Source: Neisseria sp. DTU_2020_1000833_1_SI_GRL_NUU_006 (GTDB lineage: Bacteria; Pseudomonadota; Gammaproteobacteria; Burkholderiales; Neisseriaceae). Taken from it: a stretch of DNA of 64,000 bases. The position numbers were made by a program, and so were the translations under genes. The notes below the pieces were generated by a model. The model searched no databases. It was not told where the DNA came from and saw only the letters and a list, made by a program, of their open reading frames with translations. The stretch spans positions 1,488,001 through 1,552,000 of the forward strand of contig CP135593.1 of assembly GCA_032388755.1 (NCBI GenBank), written 5' to 3'. Positions 34,903-44,321 of this stretch are shown one piece after another (position 1 is the first letter of the stretch; every line of letters starts with the position of its first letter).

Positions 34903-36378
34903 ATGGCAAAAGATTTAAATGTGTTTGATAAAGAGTACGGCCTCTTGATTAACGGCGTGTGGACCAAACCCGGCGCGCTTTTGGATTCATACAATCCTGC
35001 CAACGGCGAATTGTTAGCCAAATTTACCGACGCATCCGATGCCGATGTTGATGCTGCGGTTGCCGCCGCGCAAGAAGCGTTCAAAACATGGCGCAAAACC
35101 ACCACCACCGAACGCGCCGCCATACTCAACAAAATCGCCGATGTGATTGACGACAACTTGGAATTGTTCGCCTTGCAGGAAACGCTGGACAACGGCAAAC
35201 CCATCCGCGAAACCCGCGCCGCCGACATCCCGCTGGCTTCCGACCATTTCCGCTACTTTGCCAGCGTGATCCGCGGCGAAGAAGGCACTGCCACCCAGCT
35301 TGACTCCGAAGACTTATCTATCGTCCTGCGCGAACCCATCGGCGTCGTCGGTCAGATTATTCCGTGGAACTTCCCTTTCCTGATGGCGGCTTGGAAAATC
35401 GCGCCCGCACTTGCCGCAGGCTGTACCATCGTTATCCACCCGTCTTCCAGCACTTCGCTGAGCCTGTTGTCGTTCGCTCAAAAAATCAACCACTTGCTGC
35501 CTAAAGGCGTGTTGAACATCATTACCGGACGCGGTTCTAAATCCGGCGAATACATGCTGCACCACAAAGGCTTCAACAAGCTCGCCTTTACCGGTTCGAC
35601 CGAAATCGGCCGCCACATCGGCATCGCCGCTGCTGAAATGCTGATTCCCGCCACCTTGGAGCTGGGCGGCAAATCCGCCAACATCTTCTTTGACGACATG
35701 CCGTTTGACAAAGCCCTCGAAGGCGCGCAAAAAGGTATTTTGTTCAACCAAGGCCAAGTATGCTGCGCCGGTTCGCGTATCTTCGTTCAGGAAGGCATTT
35801 ACGACAAATTCGTCAACGCCTTGGCGGAAGAATTCAAAAAAATCAAAGTCGGCCTGCCTTGGGAAGACGACACCCAAATGGGTTCGCAAGTCAACGCCGG
35901 TCAGCTTGAAACCATTTTGAAATACGTCAAAATCGGCGAACAGGAAGGCTGCCGCATTATCACCGGCGGTAAGAAAATCGAAGGCGAGTTGGGCAAAGGC
36001 GAATTTGTCGAGCCGACCCTGATTGAAGCCGGCAGCAACAGCGCCCGCGTCGCCCAAGAAGAAATCTTCGGCCCGGTTGCCACCGTGATTAAATTCAAAA
36101 CCGAAGAAGAAGTCATCAAAATGGCCAATGACAGCGAATACGGCTTGGGCGGCGCAGTTTGGAGTACCGACATCAACCGCTGCCTGCGCGTTTCCAATGC
36201 GCTGGAAACCGGCCGCGTTTGGGTGAACTGCTACAACCGCCTGCCCGCAGGCGCACCGTTCGGCGGCTACAAAACTTCAGGTATCGGCCGCGAAACCCAC
36301 AAAATGATGCTCGCTGCTTATACTCAAGTGAAAAATATCTACATTTCCACCCGCGAAGAGCGCGAAGGCTTCTATTGA
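34903..36378 (+). CDS. Aldehyde dehydrogenase (NAD(P)-dependent, ALDH superfamily)
   Basis: 491 residues, ExaC/AldB-like. Catalytic Cys in FNQGQVCCAGSR (about 300), Glu in LELGGKSAN (about 260), oxyanion Asn in IPWNFP. The usual KPSE cofactor motif is replaced by IHPSSSTSLS (about 180), so the Lys and Glu that bind the adenosine ribose are missing. The C-terminus GYKTSGIGRETHKMML is normal. It is divergent from adhP, so the pair can take an alcohol to an acid. Confidence 0.93.
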   Translation: MAKDLNVFDKEYGLLINGVWTKPGALLDSYNPANGELLAKFTDASDADVDAAVAAAQEAFKTWRKTTTTERAAILNKIADVIDDNLELFALQETLDNGKPIRETRAADIPLASDHFRYFASVIRGEEGTATQLDSEDLSIVLREPIGVVGQIIPWNFPFLMAAWKIAPALAAGCTIVIHPSSSTSLSLLSFAQKINHLLPKGVLNIITGRGSKSGEYMLHHKGFNKLAFTGSTEIGRHIGIAAAEMLIPATLELGGKSANIFFDDMPFDKALEGAQKGILFNQGQVCCAGSRIFVQEGIYDKFVNALAEEFKKIKVGLPWEDDTQMGSQVNAGQLETILKYVKIGEQEGCRIITGGKKIEGELGKGEFVEPTLIEAGSNSARVAQEEIFGPVATVIKFKTEEEVIKMANDSEYGLGGAVWSTDINRCLRVSNALETGRVWVNCYNRLPAGAPFGGYKTSGIGRETHKMMLAAYTQVKNIYISTREEREGFY

Positions 36379-36410
36379 TTGCCTGCTGAACATTGTTTAT
36401 TGATGTAGAA

Positions 36411-36456
36411 AAAAAGGTCGTCTGAAATCCGGATTCTGGTTTCAGACGACCTTTTT
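36411..36456 (+). terminator. Uptake-sequence terminator after the aldehyde dehydrogenase gene
   Basis: AAAAAGGTCGTCTGAAATCC and GGTTTCAGACGACCTTTTT. Confidence 0.8.
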
Positions 36457-36707
36457 GTGTTGACTGGAATTTTATGAGTGCTTGTCGTTATAGACAAATA
36501 AACCGTCAGGCTTAACTTTGGGAAAGATTAAACTAGTTGCAGGAGATCTATGAAGTCAAAGGGTAAGGGTAATTTCGCTATAGGGTGTTCGCCGTCATGA
36601 TTAACAGATACTGTTACAAGCCATTTTGCCGGCAATCAGTTGGAAATGTCGAATTCGAGAATCCGACAGTTGCTACGGCAAAAACCGTAGCATGAGAATA
36701 GAAACCC

Positions 36708-36793
36708 GTAGCGTGGGCTTTGCCCATGAATCAAACCTAAAATTGCAGACGACCTTTTTTACCTAGCATCATCGTGGGCAAAGCCCACGCTAC
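36708..36793. repeat. Inverted repeat with self-complementary arms
   Basis: Arms GTAGCGTGGGCTTTGCCCATGA (36708-36729) and the inverse TCGTGGGCAAAGCCCACGCTAC (36772-36793), each containing the palindrome GTGGGCTTTGCCCA(C). About 42 bp, including a single uptake-sequence copy, separate them. Confidence 0.75.
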
Positions 36794-36867
36794 AATGCAC
36801 ACCGACGGGGCAATAGGTCGTCTGAAAACAGGGGGGGGGAGCAATTTTTGCCGAAACCTCTACCGTT

Positions 36868-36965
36868 ATTCCCGCGCAGGCGGGAATCCATTTTTTAAAT
36901 TCAGAAACTGTTTTTCAAATTAAGGTTTCTTAGGTTTTACGATGGATTCCCGCCTGCGCGGGAAT
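36868..36965. repeat. dRS3-flanked neisserial intergenic repeat (NIME type)
   Basis: Begins with ATTCCCGCGCAGGCGGGAAT and ends with ATTCCCGCCTGCGCGGGAAT, both fitting the dRS3 pattern ATTCCC-N8-GGGAAT. The segment between carries TTCAGAAACTG as in the other copies (55155, 60074). Confidence 0.9.
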
Positions 36966-37073
36966 GATGAAATTTGATGACATACCGGATTTAAAGTTAA
37001 GTATGTTTGCTATAGAAAGCCGGATAAATCCGTTATTTCAAATTTAACGAATTTAAATTTGAAATAACAAATC

Positions 37074-37112
37074 AAAGGTTGTCTGAAAATCTGTTTTCAG
37101 ACGGCCTTTTTT
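37074..37112. terminator. Uptake-sequence hairpin downstream of the small membrane ORF
   Basis: AAGGTTGTCTGAAAAT and GTTTTCAGACGGCCTTTTTT; the first copy has one base changed and the second follows the GCCGTCTGAA dialect. Confidence 0.7.
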
Positions 37113-37162
37113 GAAATTGCAGTCAGGTCATCGTTACCTTATCGACGTTTCAAATTACCTAA

Positions 37163-37414
37163 TTACCTGAAAGCCTGCCACACCACCCAAGCAATGATTG
37201 TCCAAGCAAATACCACTCCCGCTGCCAATATCATCACAAATACCAGCCAGACGGCAATCTCTATCTTACGTCCGGTCAATACGCGCCGTACTTTCCGCCG
37301 GCCGCCATGCCGATATGGGCGGCGCAGAACGGAAATGCGCTTTTTGCCGTAACTCAGGAAATCCCAAGTGGCGGCAAAGAGTTCGAGAACGCCAGATACA
37401 AAATCCAATACCAC
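37163..37414 (-). CDS. Small putative membrane protein, unknown function
   Basis: 83 residues with a GTG start and GGAG eight bases upstream. The N-terminal part is hydrophobic-amphipathic (LDFVSGVLELFAATWDFL), followed by a very basic stretch (RRPYRHGGRRKVRRVLTGRK), and a clear transmembrane helix at about 54-76 (IAVWLVFVMILAAGVVFAWTI). I do not recognise the family. Support comes from the reading frame, RBS, membrane helix with basic cytoplasmic flank, and hairpin downstream. Confidence 0.6.
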   Translation of the reverse strand: MVLDFVSGVLELFAATWDFLSYGKKRISVLRRPYRHGGRRKVRRVLTGRKIEIAVWLVFVMILAAGVVFAWTIIAWVVWQAFR

Positions 37415-37474
37415 TATTTAAACTCCGTAAAATATACTGGCGTTATAGTAAATCCAAACAAGGAATCCCTATTC

Positions 37475-37573
37475 CGTCATTTACGCGCAGGCGGGAATTC
37501 GAGCCCTGATTTATCAGGAATATTTAGAGGTTGCCGCGACTTTAAACTTCTGGATTCCCGCCTGCACGGGAAT
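37475..37573. repeat. dRS3-type repeat, left end degenerate
   Basis: Right end ATTCCCGCCTGCACGGGAAT (37554-37573) is a perfect dRS3; the left end near 37475-37498 (TCATTTACGCGCAGGCGGGAAT) keeps only the right half. Confidence 0.75.
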
Positions 37574-37645
37574 GACGGTAATTGAATCTTCCCTGTTCCA
37601 ATCCGCTGTAAAAACGTTTTCAGACGACCTTTTTGATGTTCGGGT

Positions 37646-39124
37646 TTACAACCCCAACTCCTCCCAAATCTCATCAATCTTAGCCGTAACCGCAGGGTCT
37701 TTTTTGATCACACGTCCCCATTCGCGGTCGGTTTCGCCCGGCCATTTGTTGGTTGCATCTAAGCCCATTTTGCCGCCGAGTCCGCTGACGGGGCTGGCGA
37801 AGTCCAGATAATCGATGGGCGTGTTTTCCACTAAAACGGTGTCACGCACGGGGTCCATGCGCGTGGTTACGGCCCAGATGACTTCTTTCCAGTCGCGCAC
37901 GTTCACATCGTCATCGACCACGATGATGAATTTGGTGTACATAAATTGGCGCAGGAACGACCAGCAACCCATCATCACGCGCTTGGCGTGTCCGGCGTAC
38001 TGTTTTTTCATGCTGACCACCGCAATGCGGTAGGAACAGCCTTCGGGCGGCAGGTAGAAATCGGTGATTTCGGGAAACTGCTTTTGCAAGAGCGGTACGA
38101 ACACTTCATTCAACGCCACGCCCAAAACGGCGGGTTCGTCGGGCGGTTTGCCTGTGTAGGTGGAATGGTAAATCGAGTTTTCGCGCATGGTGATGCGTTC
38201 GACCGTGAACACGGGGAAATGGTCCTGCTCGTTGTAATAGCCCGTGTGGTCGCCGTATGGGCCTTCCAACGCGGTTTCGTTCGGATGGATGACGCCTTCC
38301 AGCACGATTTCAGCGCGTGCGGGCACTTGCAAATCGTTGCCGATACATTTCACCAGTTCTGTCCGAGAACCGCGCAGCAGTCCGGCAAACTGGTATTCGC
38401 TCAAGGTATCGGGAACGGGCGTTACCGCGCCCAAAATGGTGGCAGGGTCGCAGCCGAGCACGACGGCGACGGGATATGGCGTATCAGGATTGAGTTTGCG
38501 GAACTCCTGATAATCCAGCGCGCCGCCGCGATGCGACAGCCAGCGCATAATCAGCTTGTTTTTGCCGATTAACTGCTGGCGGTAAATGCCTAAGTTCTGG
38601 CGTTTTTTGTGCGGTCCGCGCGTTACGGTCAAGCCCCACGTTACCAGCGGCGCAACGTCTTTCGGCCAGCAATGTTGAATCGGAAGTTTATACAAATCAA
38701 CGTCTTCACCTTCCCATACGATTTCCTGACACGGCGCATTTTTCACCACGTTTGGTGCCATGCTCCAAATGTCTTTCAGCAGCGGCAGTTTGGAAAATGC
38801 GTCTTTGATGCCTTTGGGCGGTTCGGGTTCTTTCAAATACGCCAGCGTCTGCCCGATTTCGCGCAGTTTGGACACGCTGTCCGCACCCATGCCCATCGCC
38901 ACGCGTTCGGGCGTACCGAACAGGTTCGCCAACACGGGATAATCGTAGCGCGTGCCGTCGGGCTTAATCGGGTGTTCAAACAACAACGCCGGCCCTTCGG
39001 CACGCAGCACGCGGTCGGCGATTTCGGTCATTTCCAAATGCGGGGAAACGGGATGCGCGACGCGCTTGAGTTTGCCCTGCTGCTCGAGCAAGGCGATGAA
39101 GTCGCGTAGGTCTTTGTATTTCAT
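37646..39124 (-). CDS. ubiD: UbiD-family decarboxylase (3-octaprenyl-4-hydroxybenzoate carboxy-lyase)
   Basis: 492 residues, matching E. coli UbiD in length. It removes CO2 in ubiquinone synthesis with prenylated FMN made by UbiX. Characteristic blocks are MKYKDLRDFIALLEQQG at the start, GPYGDHTGYY (part of the active-site region), and VDDDVNVRDWKEVIWAVTTRMDP. It ends just before an uptake sequence and is preceded by a DUS pair (39139-39178). Prosthetic-group synthesis gene ubiX is not in the window. Confidence 0.97.
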   Translation of the reverse strand: MKYKDLRDFIALLEQQGKLKRVAHPVSPHLEMTEIADRVLRAEGPALLFEHPIKPDGTRYDYPVLANLFGTPERVAMGMGADSVSKLREIGQTLAYLKEPEPPKGIKDAFSKLPLLKDIWSMAPNVVKNAPCQEIVWEGEDVDLYKLPIQHCWPKDVAPLVTWGLTVTRGPHKKRQNLGIYRQQLIGKNKLIMRWLSHRGGALDYQEFRKLNPDTPYPVAVVLGCDPATILGAVTPVPDTLSEYQFAGLLRGSRTELVKCIGNDLQVPARAEIVLEGVIHPNETALEGPYGDHTGYYNEQDHFPVFTVERITMRENSIYHSTYTGKPPDEPAVLGVALNEVFVPLLQKQFPEITDFYLPPEGCSYRIAVVSMKKQYAGHAKRVMMGCWSFLRQFMYTKFIIVVDDDVNVRDWKEVIWAVTTRMDPVRDTVLVENTPIDYLDFASPVSGLGGKMGLDATNKWPGETDREWGRVIKKDPAVTAKIDEIWEELGL

Positions 39125-39138
39125 GTTGATCCTTATTT

Positions 39139-39178
39139 GAGGTCGTCTGAAAGCCGGAGTTTGGATTTCAGACGACCT
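39139..39178. terminator. Uptake-sequence pair between dnaE and ubiD
   Basis: GAGGTCGTCTGAAAGCC and GATTTCAGACGACCT. Terminates dnaE before ubiD on the minus strand. Confidence 0.75.
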
Positions 39179-39253
39179 GAAACGTCAATTTTTTGTCAAA
39201 TTCTTTACAGAAGTTTTAATCGGTTCCGAAGCAAATTTATGGTTTACCTATAA

Positions 39254-42200
39254 CTACCAATTCACGCGCACTGCCCTGCTGCCGAGCAGTTTTTCCAGTT
39301 CGTCGAATAACGCGGAGCTGGGTGTCACCATCCATTTCGGCGGCACTTGAAACTTGCCCGACGCTTTGTCGTTGCTGTACGACAGTTGCAGCGGGATGTG
39401 CGATGTGTCGGGCAGGCGGTGGGCGGTGAGGATGGCGGCGAGGCGTGCGATGTCGTGGCCGGGGGCAAGGGCGAGGCTGAGGCTGCGGGCGTAGCGTTCG
39501 CGCGCCATTTGCAGGGTCATGACTTGGTTTGCCATGATGCGCAGCCCGTCGCCGCCGCCGTAGTCGTCGCGGCTGACTTTGGATTCGATAATCAGTACTT
39601 GGTCGGATTTGAGGTAGTCGGCGCAGTTTTCCAGCGTCTGGCCGCTGACCATGATTTCAATCTGTCCGCTCAAATCTTCGAGGCTGACGAAGGCGATTTT
39701 TCCGCGCTTACCCATCATGGTGCGCACGGCGGTAACGAATCCGGCGAGGCGCACGCTGTCTTGCGGTTTCAGACGGCCTAATTTGGTCGGGGCGATTTGG
39801 CGGACTTCTTGGGCATACGGGCCGAACGGGTGGCCAGACAGGTAGAAGCCGATGACGGTTTTTTCTTCGGCGAGTTTTTCCGATTCGCTCCACATGGGTG
39901 CATCGATGAGCTGCACCGGTTCGATGGCGTCTTCCATCATGTCAAACAGCCCGCCCTGATTGGCGTTGGCGGCTTTTTGGTCGGCGTTGTTCATGGCGAG
40001 GTCGATGTTTGCCAAGAGCATGGCGCGGTTGGGTTCGATGCTGTCGAACGCGCCGCCGCGTATCAGGGCTTCGAGGGTGCGGCGGTTCATGTGTTCTTTG
40101 CCGACGCGCTCGCAGAAGTCCAAGAGGCCGGTAAACTTGCCGCCGCTTTGCCGCGCGGCGATGATGGATTCGACGGCGGCTTCGCCCGTGCCTTTAATTG
40201 CGCCGAGTGCGTAGCGGATTTTCATGTTCGGATACGGCGTGAAGCGGTAGTCGGATTCGTTGATGTCGGGCGGCAGGAACTCGATGCCGTTGGCGCGGCA
40301 GTCGTCGTAGAAATGCTTGAGCTGGTCGGTGTTGTCCAATTCAGACGACATGGTCGCCGCCATAAATTCGGCGGGGTAATGGGCTTTGAGCCATGCGGTC
40401 TGGTAGGAAATCAGGGCGTAGGCGGCGGCGTGGGATTTGTTGAAACCGTAGCCGGCGAATTTTTCCATATAGTTGAAGATTTCGTCGGATTTTTCGCGCG
40501 AAATGCCTTGTTTTGCCGCGCCTTCGGCGAAGATTTCGCGGTGTTTCACCATTTCTTCGGGCTTTTTCTTACCCATGGCGCGGCGCAGCAAGTCCGCACC
40601 GCCGAGCGAGTAGCCGCCGATAATCTGTGCCGCCTGCATCACTTGTTCCTGATACACCATAATCCCGTAGGTCGGCGCGAGGATGCCTTCCAGCAGCGGG
40701 TGGATGTATTGGAATTCCTGCCCCTTCATACGCGCGACGAAGTCGGGGATGTTGTCCATCGGGCCGGGGCGGTAGAGCGATACGAAGGCGATGAGTTCTT
40801 CAAACTTGGTGGTGTGCGCCGTTTTCAGCATTTTTTTCATGCCGGTCGATTCGAACTGGAATACGGCGGTAGTGTTTGCGTCGCGGAAGATTTTGTAGGC
40901 GGCTTGGTCATCGAGCGGGATTTTGCCGACATCGACAATATCGCCGGTGGTGTTTTTGATGTTGTTCTGCGCCATTTCGATAATGGTCAGGTTGCGCAGG
41001 CCCAAAAAGTCGAACTTCACCAAACCCACGTCTTCCACGTCGCCCTTGTCGTACATGGATACGGGCGAGGCGGATTCGTCCGCCTGATACACGGGGCTGT
41101 AATCGGAAATCTTGCCCGGCGCAATCAACACGCCGCCCGCGTGCATACCCAAACCGCGCGTCAAATCTTCCAGCTTTTTCGCCAGCGTAATCAGTTCGTC
41201 CGCTTCTTCCGCTTCAATCAATTCCTGAATCTGCGGCTCCGCCTTCATCGCGTCGTCCAAACCCAAAGGTTTGTTGGCTTCCAGCGGAATCAGCTTCGAC
41301 AATTTGTCGCACAGGGTAAACGGCAGCTCCAGCACGCGCCCTACGTCGCGTATCACCGCTTTGGACGACATCGTGCCGAAGGTCACAATCTGGCTCACCG
41401 CCTGCGCGCCGTATTTGTCGCGCACATACTCAATCACGCGCCCGCGGTTGCTTTGGCAAAAGTCCACATCGAAGTCGGGCATGGAGACACGTTCTGGGTT
41501 TAAGAAACGCTCGAACAGCAGCGCGTATTTGAGTGGATCAAGGTCGGTAATCTTCAGCGAATACGCCACCAGCGAACCCGCGCCCGAACCGCGTCCCGGT
41601 CCCACCGGACAGCCGTGCGTTTTCGCCCAGTTGATAAAGTCTTGTACGATAAGAAAATAGCCGGGGAATTTCATCTGGATGATGATGTTCAACTCAAAAT
41701 CCAGCCGCTCCTGATATTCCGGCATTTTCGCCGCCCGTTCCGCCTCGTCGGGATAAAGCTGAACCATGCGTTCCTGCAAACCCTCGTTGGACAGTTTCAC
41801 CAGATAATCATCCAGCGACAGACCGTCGGGCGTCGGGAACAGGGGCAGGAAGTTTTTGCCCAGCGTGATATGGATATTGCAGCGTTTGGCGATTTCCACC
41901 GTGTTTTCCAAGGCTTCCGGCAAGTCGGCGAAACGCTCCAGCATCGTTTCCGGCGGAATGAAAAACTGGCTCGGCGTGAAATCGCGCGGACGTTTCTTGT
42001 CCGTCAGCACCCAGCCGCCCGCGATGCACACCCGCGCCTCGTGCGCGTTGAAATCGTCGCGGCTCATAAACTGCGTCGGATGCGTCGCCACCACCGGCAA
42101 ACCCAACTCCTCCGCCAGCTTCACGCTGCCCGAAACGCAAGCCTCCCATTCGGGACGCTCGGGCAGGCGTTGCAGCTCCAGATAAAACGCATCGGGAAAC

Positions 42201-42688
42201 CACGCCGCATACTTCAACGCCGCCGCACGCGCCGCGTCTTCATTGCCGTTCAACAGATTCACGCCCACTTCGCCGTAATGCGCGCCGCTCAAACAAATCA
42301 AGCCGCTGTTGTCGCCGTTTTCCAGCCATTCGGGATTGAGTTCCGCATGATGGACATTGCGGTCTTTGCCGACATAAGCCGCCGTCAAAAGTTCGCTCAA
42401 GCGCAGATAGCCCGCATCGTTGCGGATAATCAGCATGGCGCGGAACGGCTTGTCGGGCGCATTCGGATTGCCTATCCACACGTCCGCCGCCCCGACAGGC
42501 TTAATCCCCGCGCTGCGGCAGGCTTTATAGAATTTCACCAAACCGAATTCGTTCATCAAATCGCTGATGCCCAAAGCAGGCAAACCGTATTCCTGCGCTT
42601 TGGCAATCAGTTTTTTAATCCGCACCATACCGTCGGTAATCGAAAACTCGGTATGCAGGCGCAGCGGGATGTAGGTCGGCTCGGTCAT
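39254..42688 (-). CDS. dnaE: DNA polymerase III alpha subunit
   Basis: 1144 residues, replicative polymerase core. N-terminal PHP domain (about 1-280, LRLHTEFSITDG), polymerase palm with the catalytic Asp pair in MPDFDVDFCQSNR (about 400), fingers GYGFNKSHAAAYALISYQTAWLKAHYPAEF, a beta-binding/OB region with SLEDLSGQIEIMV, and the tau-binding C-terminus. An uptake sequence inside is translated as LGRLKPQDSV. It stands as a single gene with terminators on both sides. Confidence 0.99.
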   Translation of the reverse strand: MTEPTYIPLRLHTEFSITDGMVRIKKLIAKAQEYGLPALGISDLMNEFGLVKFYKACRSAGIKPVGAADVWIGNPNAPDKPFRAMLIIRNDAGYLRLSELLTAAYVGKDRNVHHAELNPEWLENGDNSGLICLSGAHYGEVGVNLLNGNEDAARAAALKYAAWFPDAFYLELQRLPERPEWEACVSGSVKLAEELGLPVVATHPTQFMSRDDFNAHEARVCIAGGWVLTDKKRPRDFTPSQFFIPPETMLERFADLPEALENTVEIAKRCNIHITLGKNFLPLFPTPDGLSLDDYLVKLSNEGLQERMVQLYPDEAERAAKMPEYQERLDFELNIIIQMKFPGYFLIVQDFINWAKTHGCPVGPGRGSGAGSLVAYSLKITDLDPLKYALLFERFLNPERVSMPDFDVDFCQSNRGRVIEYVRDKYGAQAVSQIVTFGTMSSKAVIRDVGRVLELPFTLCDKLSKLIPLEANKPLGLDDAMKAEPQIQELIEAEEADELITLAKKLEDLTRGLGMHAGGVLIAPGKISDYSPVYQADESASPVSMYDKGDVEDVGLVKFDFLGLRNLTIIEMAQNNIKNTTGDIVDVGKIPLDDQAAYKIFRDANTTAVFQFESTGMKKMLKTAHTTKFEELIAFVSLYRPGPMDNIPDFVARMKGQEFQYIHPLLEGILAPTYGIMVYQEQVMQAAQIIGGYSLGGADLLRRAMGKKKPEEMVKHREIFAEGAAKQGISREKSDEIFNYMEKFAGYGFNKSHAAAYALISYQTAWLKAHYPAEFMAATMSSELDNTDQLKHFYDDCRANGIEFLPPDINESDYRFTPYPNMKIRYALGAIKGTGEAAVESIIAARQSGGKFTGLLDFCERVGKEHMNRRTLEALIRGGAFDSIEPNRAMLLANIDLAMNNADQKAANANQGGLFDMMEDAIEPVQLIDAPMWSESEKLAEEKTVIGFYLSGHPFGPYAQEVRQIAPTKLGRLKPQDSVRLAGFVTAVRTMMGKRGKIAFVSLEDLSGQIEIMVSGQTLENCADYLKSDQVLIIESKVSRDDYGGGDGLRIMANQVMTLQMARERYARSLSLALAPGHDIARLAAILTAHRLPDTSHIPLQLSYSNDKASGKFQVPPKWMVTPSSALFDELEKLLGSRAVRVNW

Positions 42689-43140
42689 GGCAAAATCGGC
42701 GTGAACAATAAAAGGCGTATTGTAGCAGGGTTGGAAAAAGGTCGTCTGAAAACGAGTGAAGCGGGGTTTGCCAAAACGAACAAAGTGAGTTTCGCTAAAA
42801 CGAGCACGGCGGGTTTTCAGACGACCTTGAAAGAAAAATGGTATGTAAAACAGAAAAAATTTTTCATTCTATTTAAATTTTATAAAAAACAAAATAAAAA
42901 CCGACCAATGTACAAATTTAGCATTCAAACGGTATGAAATTTCCGAAATTTTACGATTTAATTACAACAAAATCCGATATTAAAATATGAAAAACGGGAA
43001 TTAATATTGCATTTGCAATTCCAGCGGGTACAATGACGCAAAATGCCTATCGGCATAGAGAATGCGGTTTCCTGCATATTTCAATATTAATAAAGACCGC
43101 CTGATACGGTCGTATCGTGTTTCAAAAGGGATATATCGGA
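42689..43140. other. Gene-free divergent region between dnaE and the ribokinase gene
   Basis: 452 bp. It includes an uptake-sequence pair (42736-42832) enclosing three imperfect tandem units of about 24 bp, each starting AAAACGA (42750, 42774, 42797), then an AT-rich region that probably carries the promoter of the downstream gene. Confidence 0.6.
42750..42820. repeat. Three imperfect tandem units of 23-24 bp in the dnaE leader
   Basis: Units begin AAAACGAGTGAAGCGG, AAAACGACAAAGTGAG and AAAACGAGCACGGCGG, and each ends in a GTTT(Y)-type segment. Flanked by opposing uptake sequences. Confidence 0.5.
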
Positions 43141-44043
43141 ATGCTCCATACCAAAGTCGTCGTCGTCGGTAGTATCAACATGGATTTAGTAACCCGCGCC
43201 ACCCAATTCGCGCGCGCGGGCGAGACTTTGCTGGGAAGCTCATTCCATCGCTACATGGGAGGCAAAGGTGCCAACCAAGCAGTTGCCGCCGCACGCCTAG
43301 GTGCATGCGTAACCATCATCGGTGCAGTCGGCGACGACGATTTCGGACTGGAAATGGTAACCAACCTCCGCCACGAAGGTATATGTACCGATTATGTCCA
43401 AACCATCATGGGACAAAACAGCGGCATGGCAAACATTACCGTTGCCGACGAAGAAAATTCCATCATCGTTATTGCCGGCGCAAATATGTATCTGACCGTT
43501 GCCGACATCGAAGCCGCAGAAGAACGGTTTGCCGAAGCCGACATCATCCTCAGCCAGCTTGAAATTCCGATGGAGTGCGTGATGGCCGCATCAAGGCTGG
43601 CAGCAAAATACAATAAACCCTTTATCCTCAATCCTGCGCCCGCCCGCGCCATCCCAAAAGAATTGCTGGAGCAAATTACTATCTTAACGCCCAACCGCTA
43701 CGAGCTTGCCGCCAGCCTGGGAGCGCCGCAAGGCTTGTCCCCCGAAGAGTTGATTTTGAAATCCCCCTGTCCCGTCCTGATGACTTCAGGCAGTAAAGGC
43801 GCCGTATATAAAGACCCTAAAGGCCGCCTACGCCATGTTTCAGGTTTTAAAGTACAAACCTCTGACACCACAGGTGCCAGCGATGCCTTCAACGGTGCAT
43901 TAGCAGTATTCTGGCACGAAGGCATAGACATCGCCGTACGCAAGGCCTGTGCCGCTGCCGCCCTGTCTATTACCCGCTCTGGCGCACAAAACGGAATGCC
44001 TTTCGAGTTCGAATTAAGCGGCTTCCTCGCCTCTCAAAAATAA
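43141..44043 (+). CDS. rbsK: Ribokinase-type PfkB family sugar kinase
   Basis: 300 residues from ATG 43141 (MLHTKVVVVGSINMDLVTR), which has AAGGGA eight bases upstream; a GTG at 43117 is in frame but less likely. PfkB signature 1 GGKGANQAVAAARLG; catalytic DTTGASDAFNGALA near residue 245; anion hole GA(S)DAF. RbsK phosphorylates ribose; no ribose transporter or repressor lies nearby, so the true sugar is inferred. Deoxyribokinase or adenosine-kinase relatives are alternatives. Confidence 0.88.
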   Translation: MLHTKVVVVGSINMDLVTRATQFARAGETLLGSSFHRYMGGKGANQAVAAARLGACVTIIGAVGDDDFGLEMVTNLRHEGICTDYVQTIMGQNSGMANITVADEENSIIVIAGANMYLTVADIEAAEERFAEADIILSQLEIPMECVMAASRLAAKYNKPFILNPAPARAIPKELLEQITILTPNRYELAASLGAPQGLSPEELILKSPCPVLMTSGSKGAVYKDPKGRLRHVSGFKVQTSDTTGASDAFNGALAVFWHEGIDIAVRKACAAAALSITRSGAQNGMPFEFELSGFLASQK

Positions 44044-44156
44044 GGTTTGATGCGGCATATTTCTCCCTTAGTCAACATCGTCTGAAACTGCCACAGATAA
44101 ATAAATCGGAAATTAAGGTTTAATCTTCTCGGTACATAAATAAACAGTCATCACAA

Positions 44157-44263
44157 TATAGTGGATTAACTTTAAACCGGTACGGCGTTACCTCGCCTTG
44201 CCGTACTATCTGTACTGTCTGCGGCTTCGTCGCCTTGTCCTGATTTAAATTTAATCCACTATA
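44157..44263. mobile_element. Correia element (107-bp form)
   Basis: TATAGTGGATTAACTTTAAA to AAATTTAATCCACTATA between the convergent rbsK and ettA genes. Confidence 0.95.
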
Positions 44264-44310
44264 AAAACGTCGTCTGAAAACCCTTTTTCAAGTTTTCAGA
44301 CGACGTTTTC
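44264..44310 (-). terminator. Uptake-sequence hairpin after ettA
   Basis: AAAACGTCGTCTGAAAACC and GTTTTCAGACGACGTTTT; both copies have AC in place of AG ahead of GTCGTCTGAA, a compensatory pair. It abuts the Correia element. Confidence 0.8.
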
Positions 44311-44321
44311 TTATTTTCCTA

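Larger units (their letters stand above)
36379..37162. other. Repeat-rich gene-free region
   Basis: 784 bp with no gene. It contains an uptake-sequence terminator, an inverted repeat of about 22 bp (36708-36793), a G9 homopolymer (36831-36839), a dRS3/NIME repeat (36868-36965) and a further uptake-sequence pair (37074-37112). It looks like a stacking place for neisserial repeats. Confidence 0.75.

Noticed and set aside
36831..36839. G9 homopolymer as a phase-variation tract
   Set aside because: It lies in a gene-free stretch with no promoter or coding sequence within about 300 bp that it could switch.
39797..41503. Plus-strand frame (568 residues) opposite dnaE
   Set aside because: Antisense shadow of the catalytic core of dnaE; no domain or RBS.
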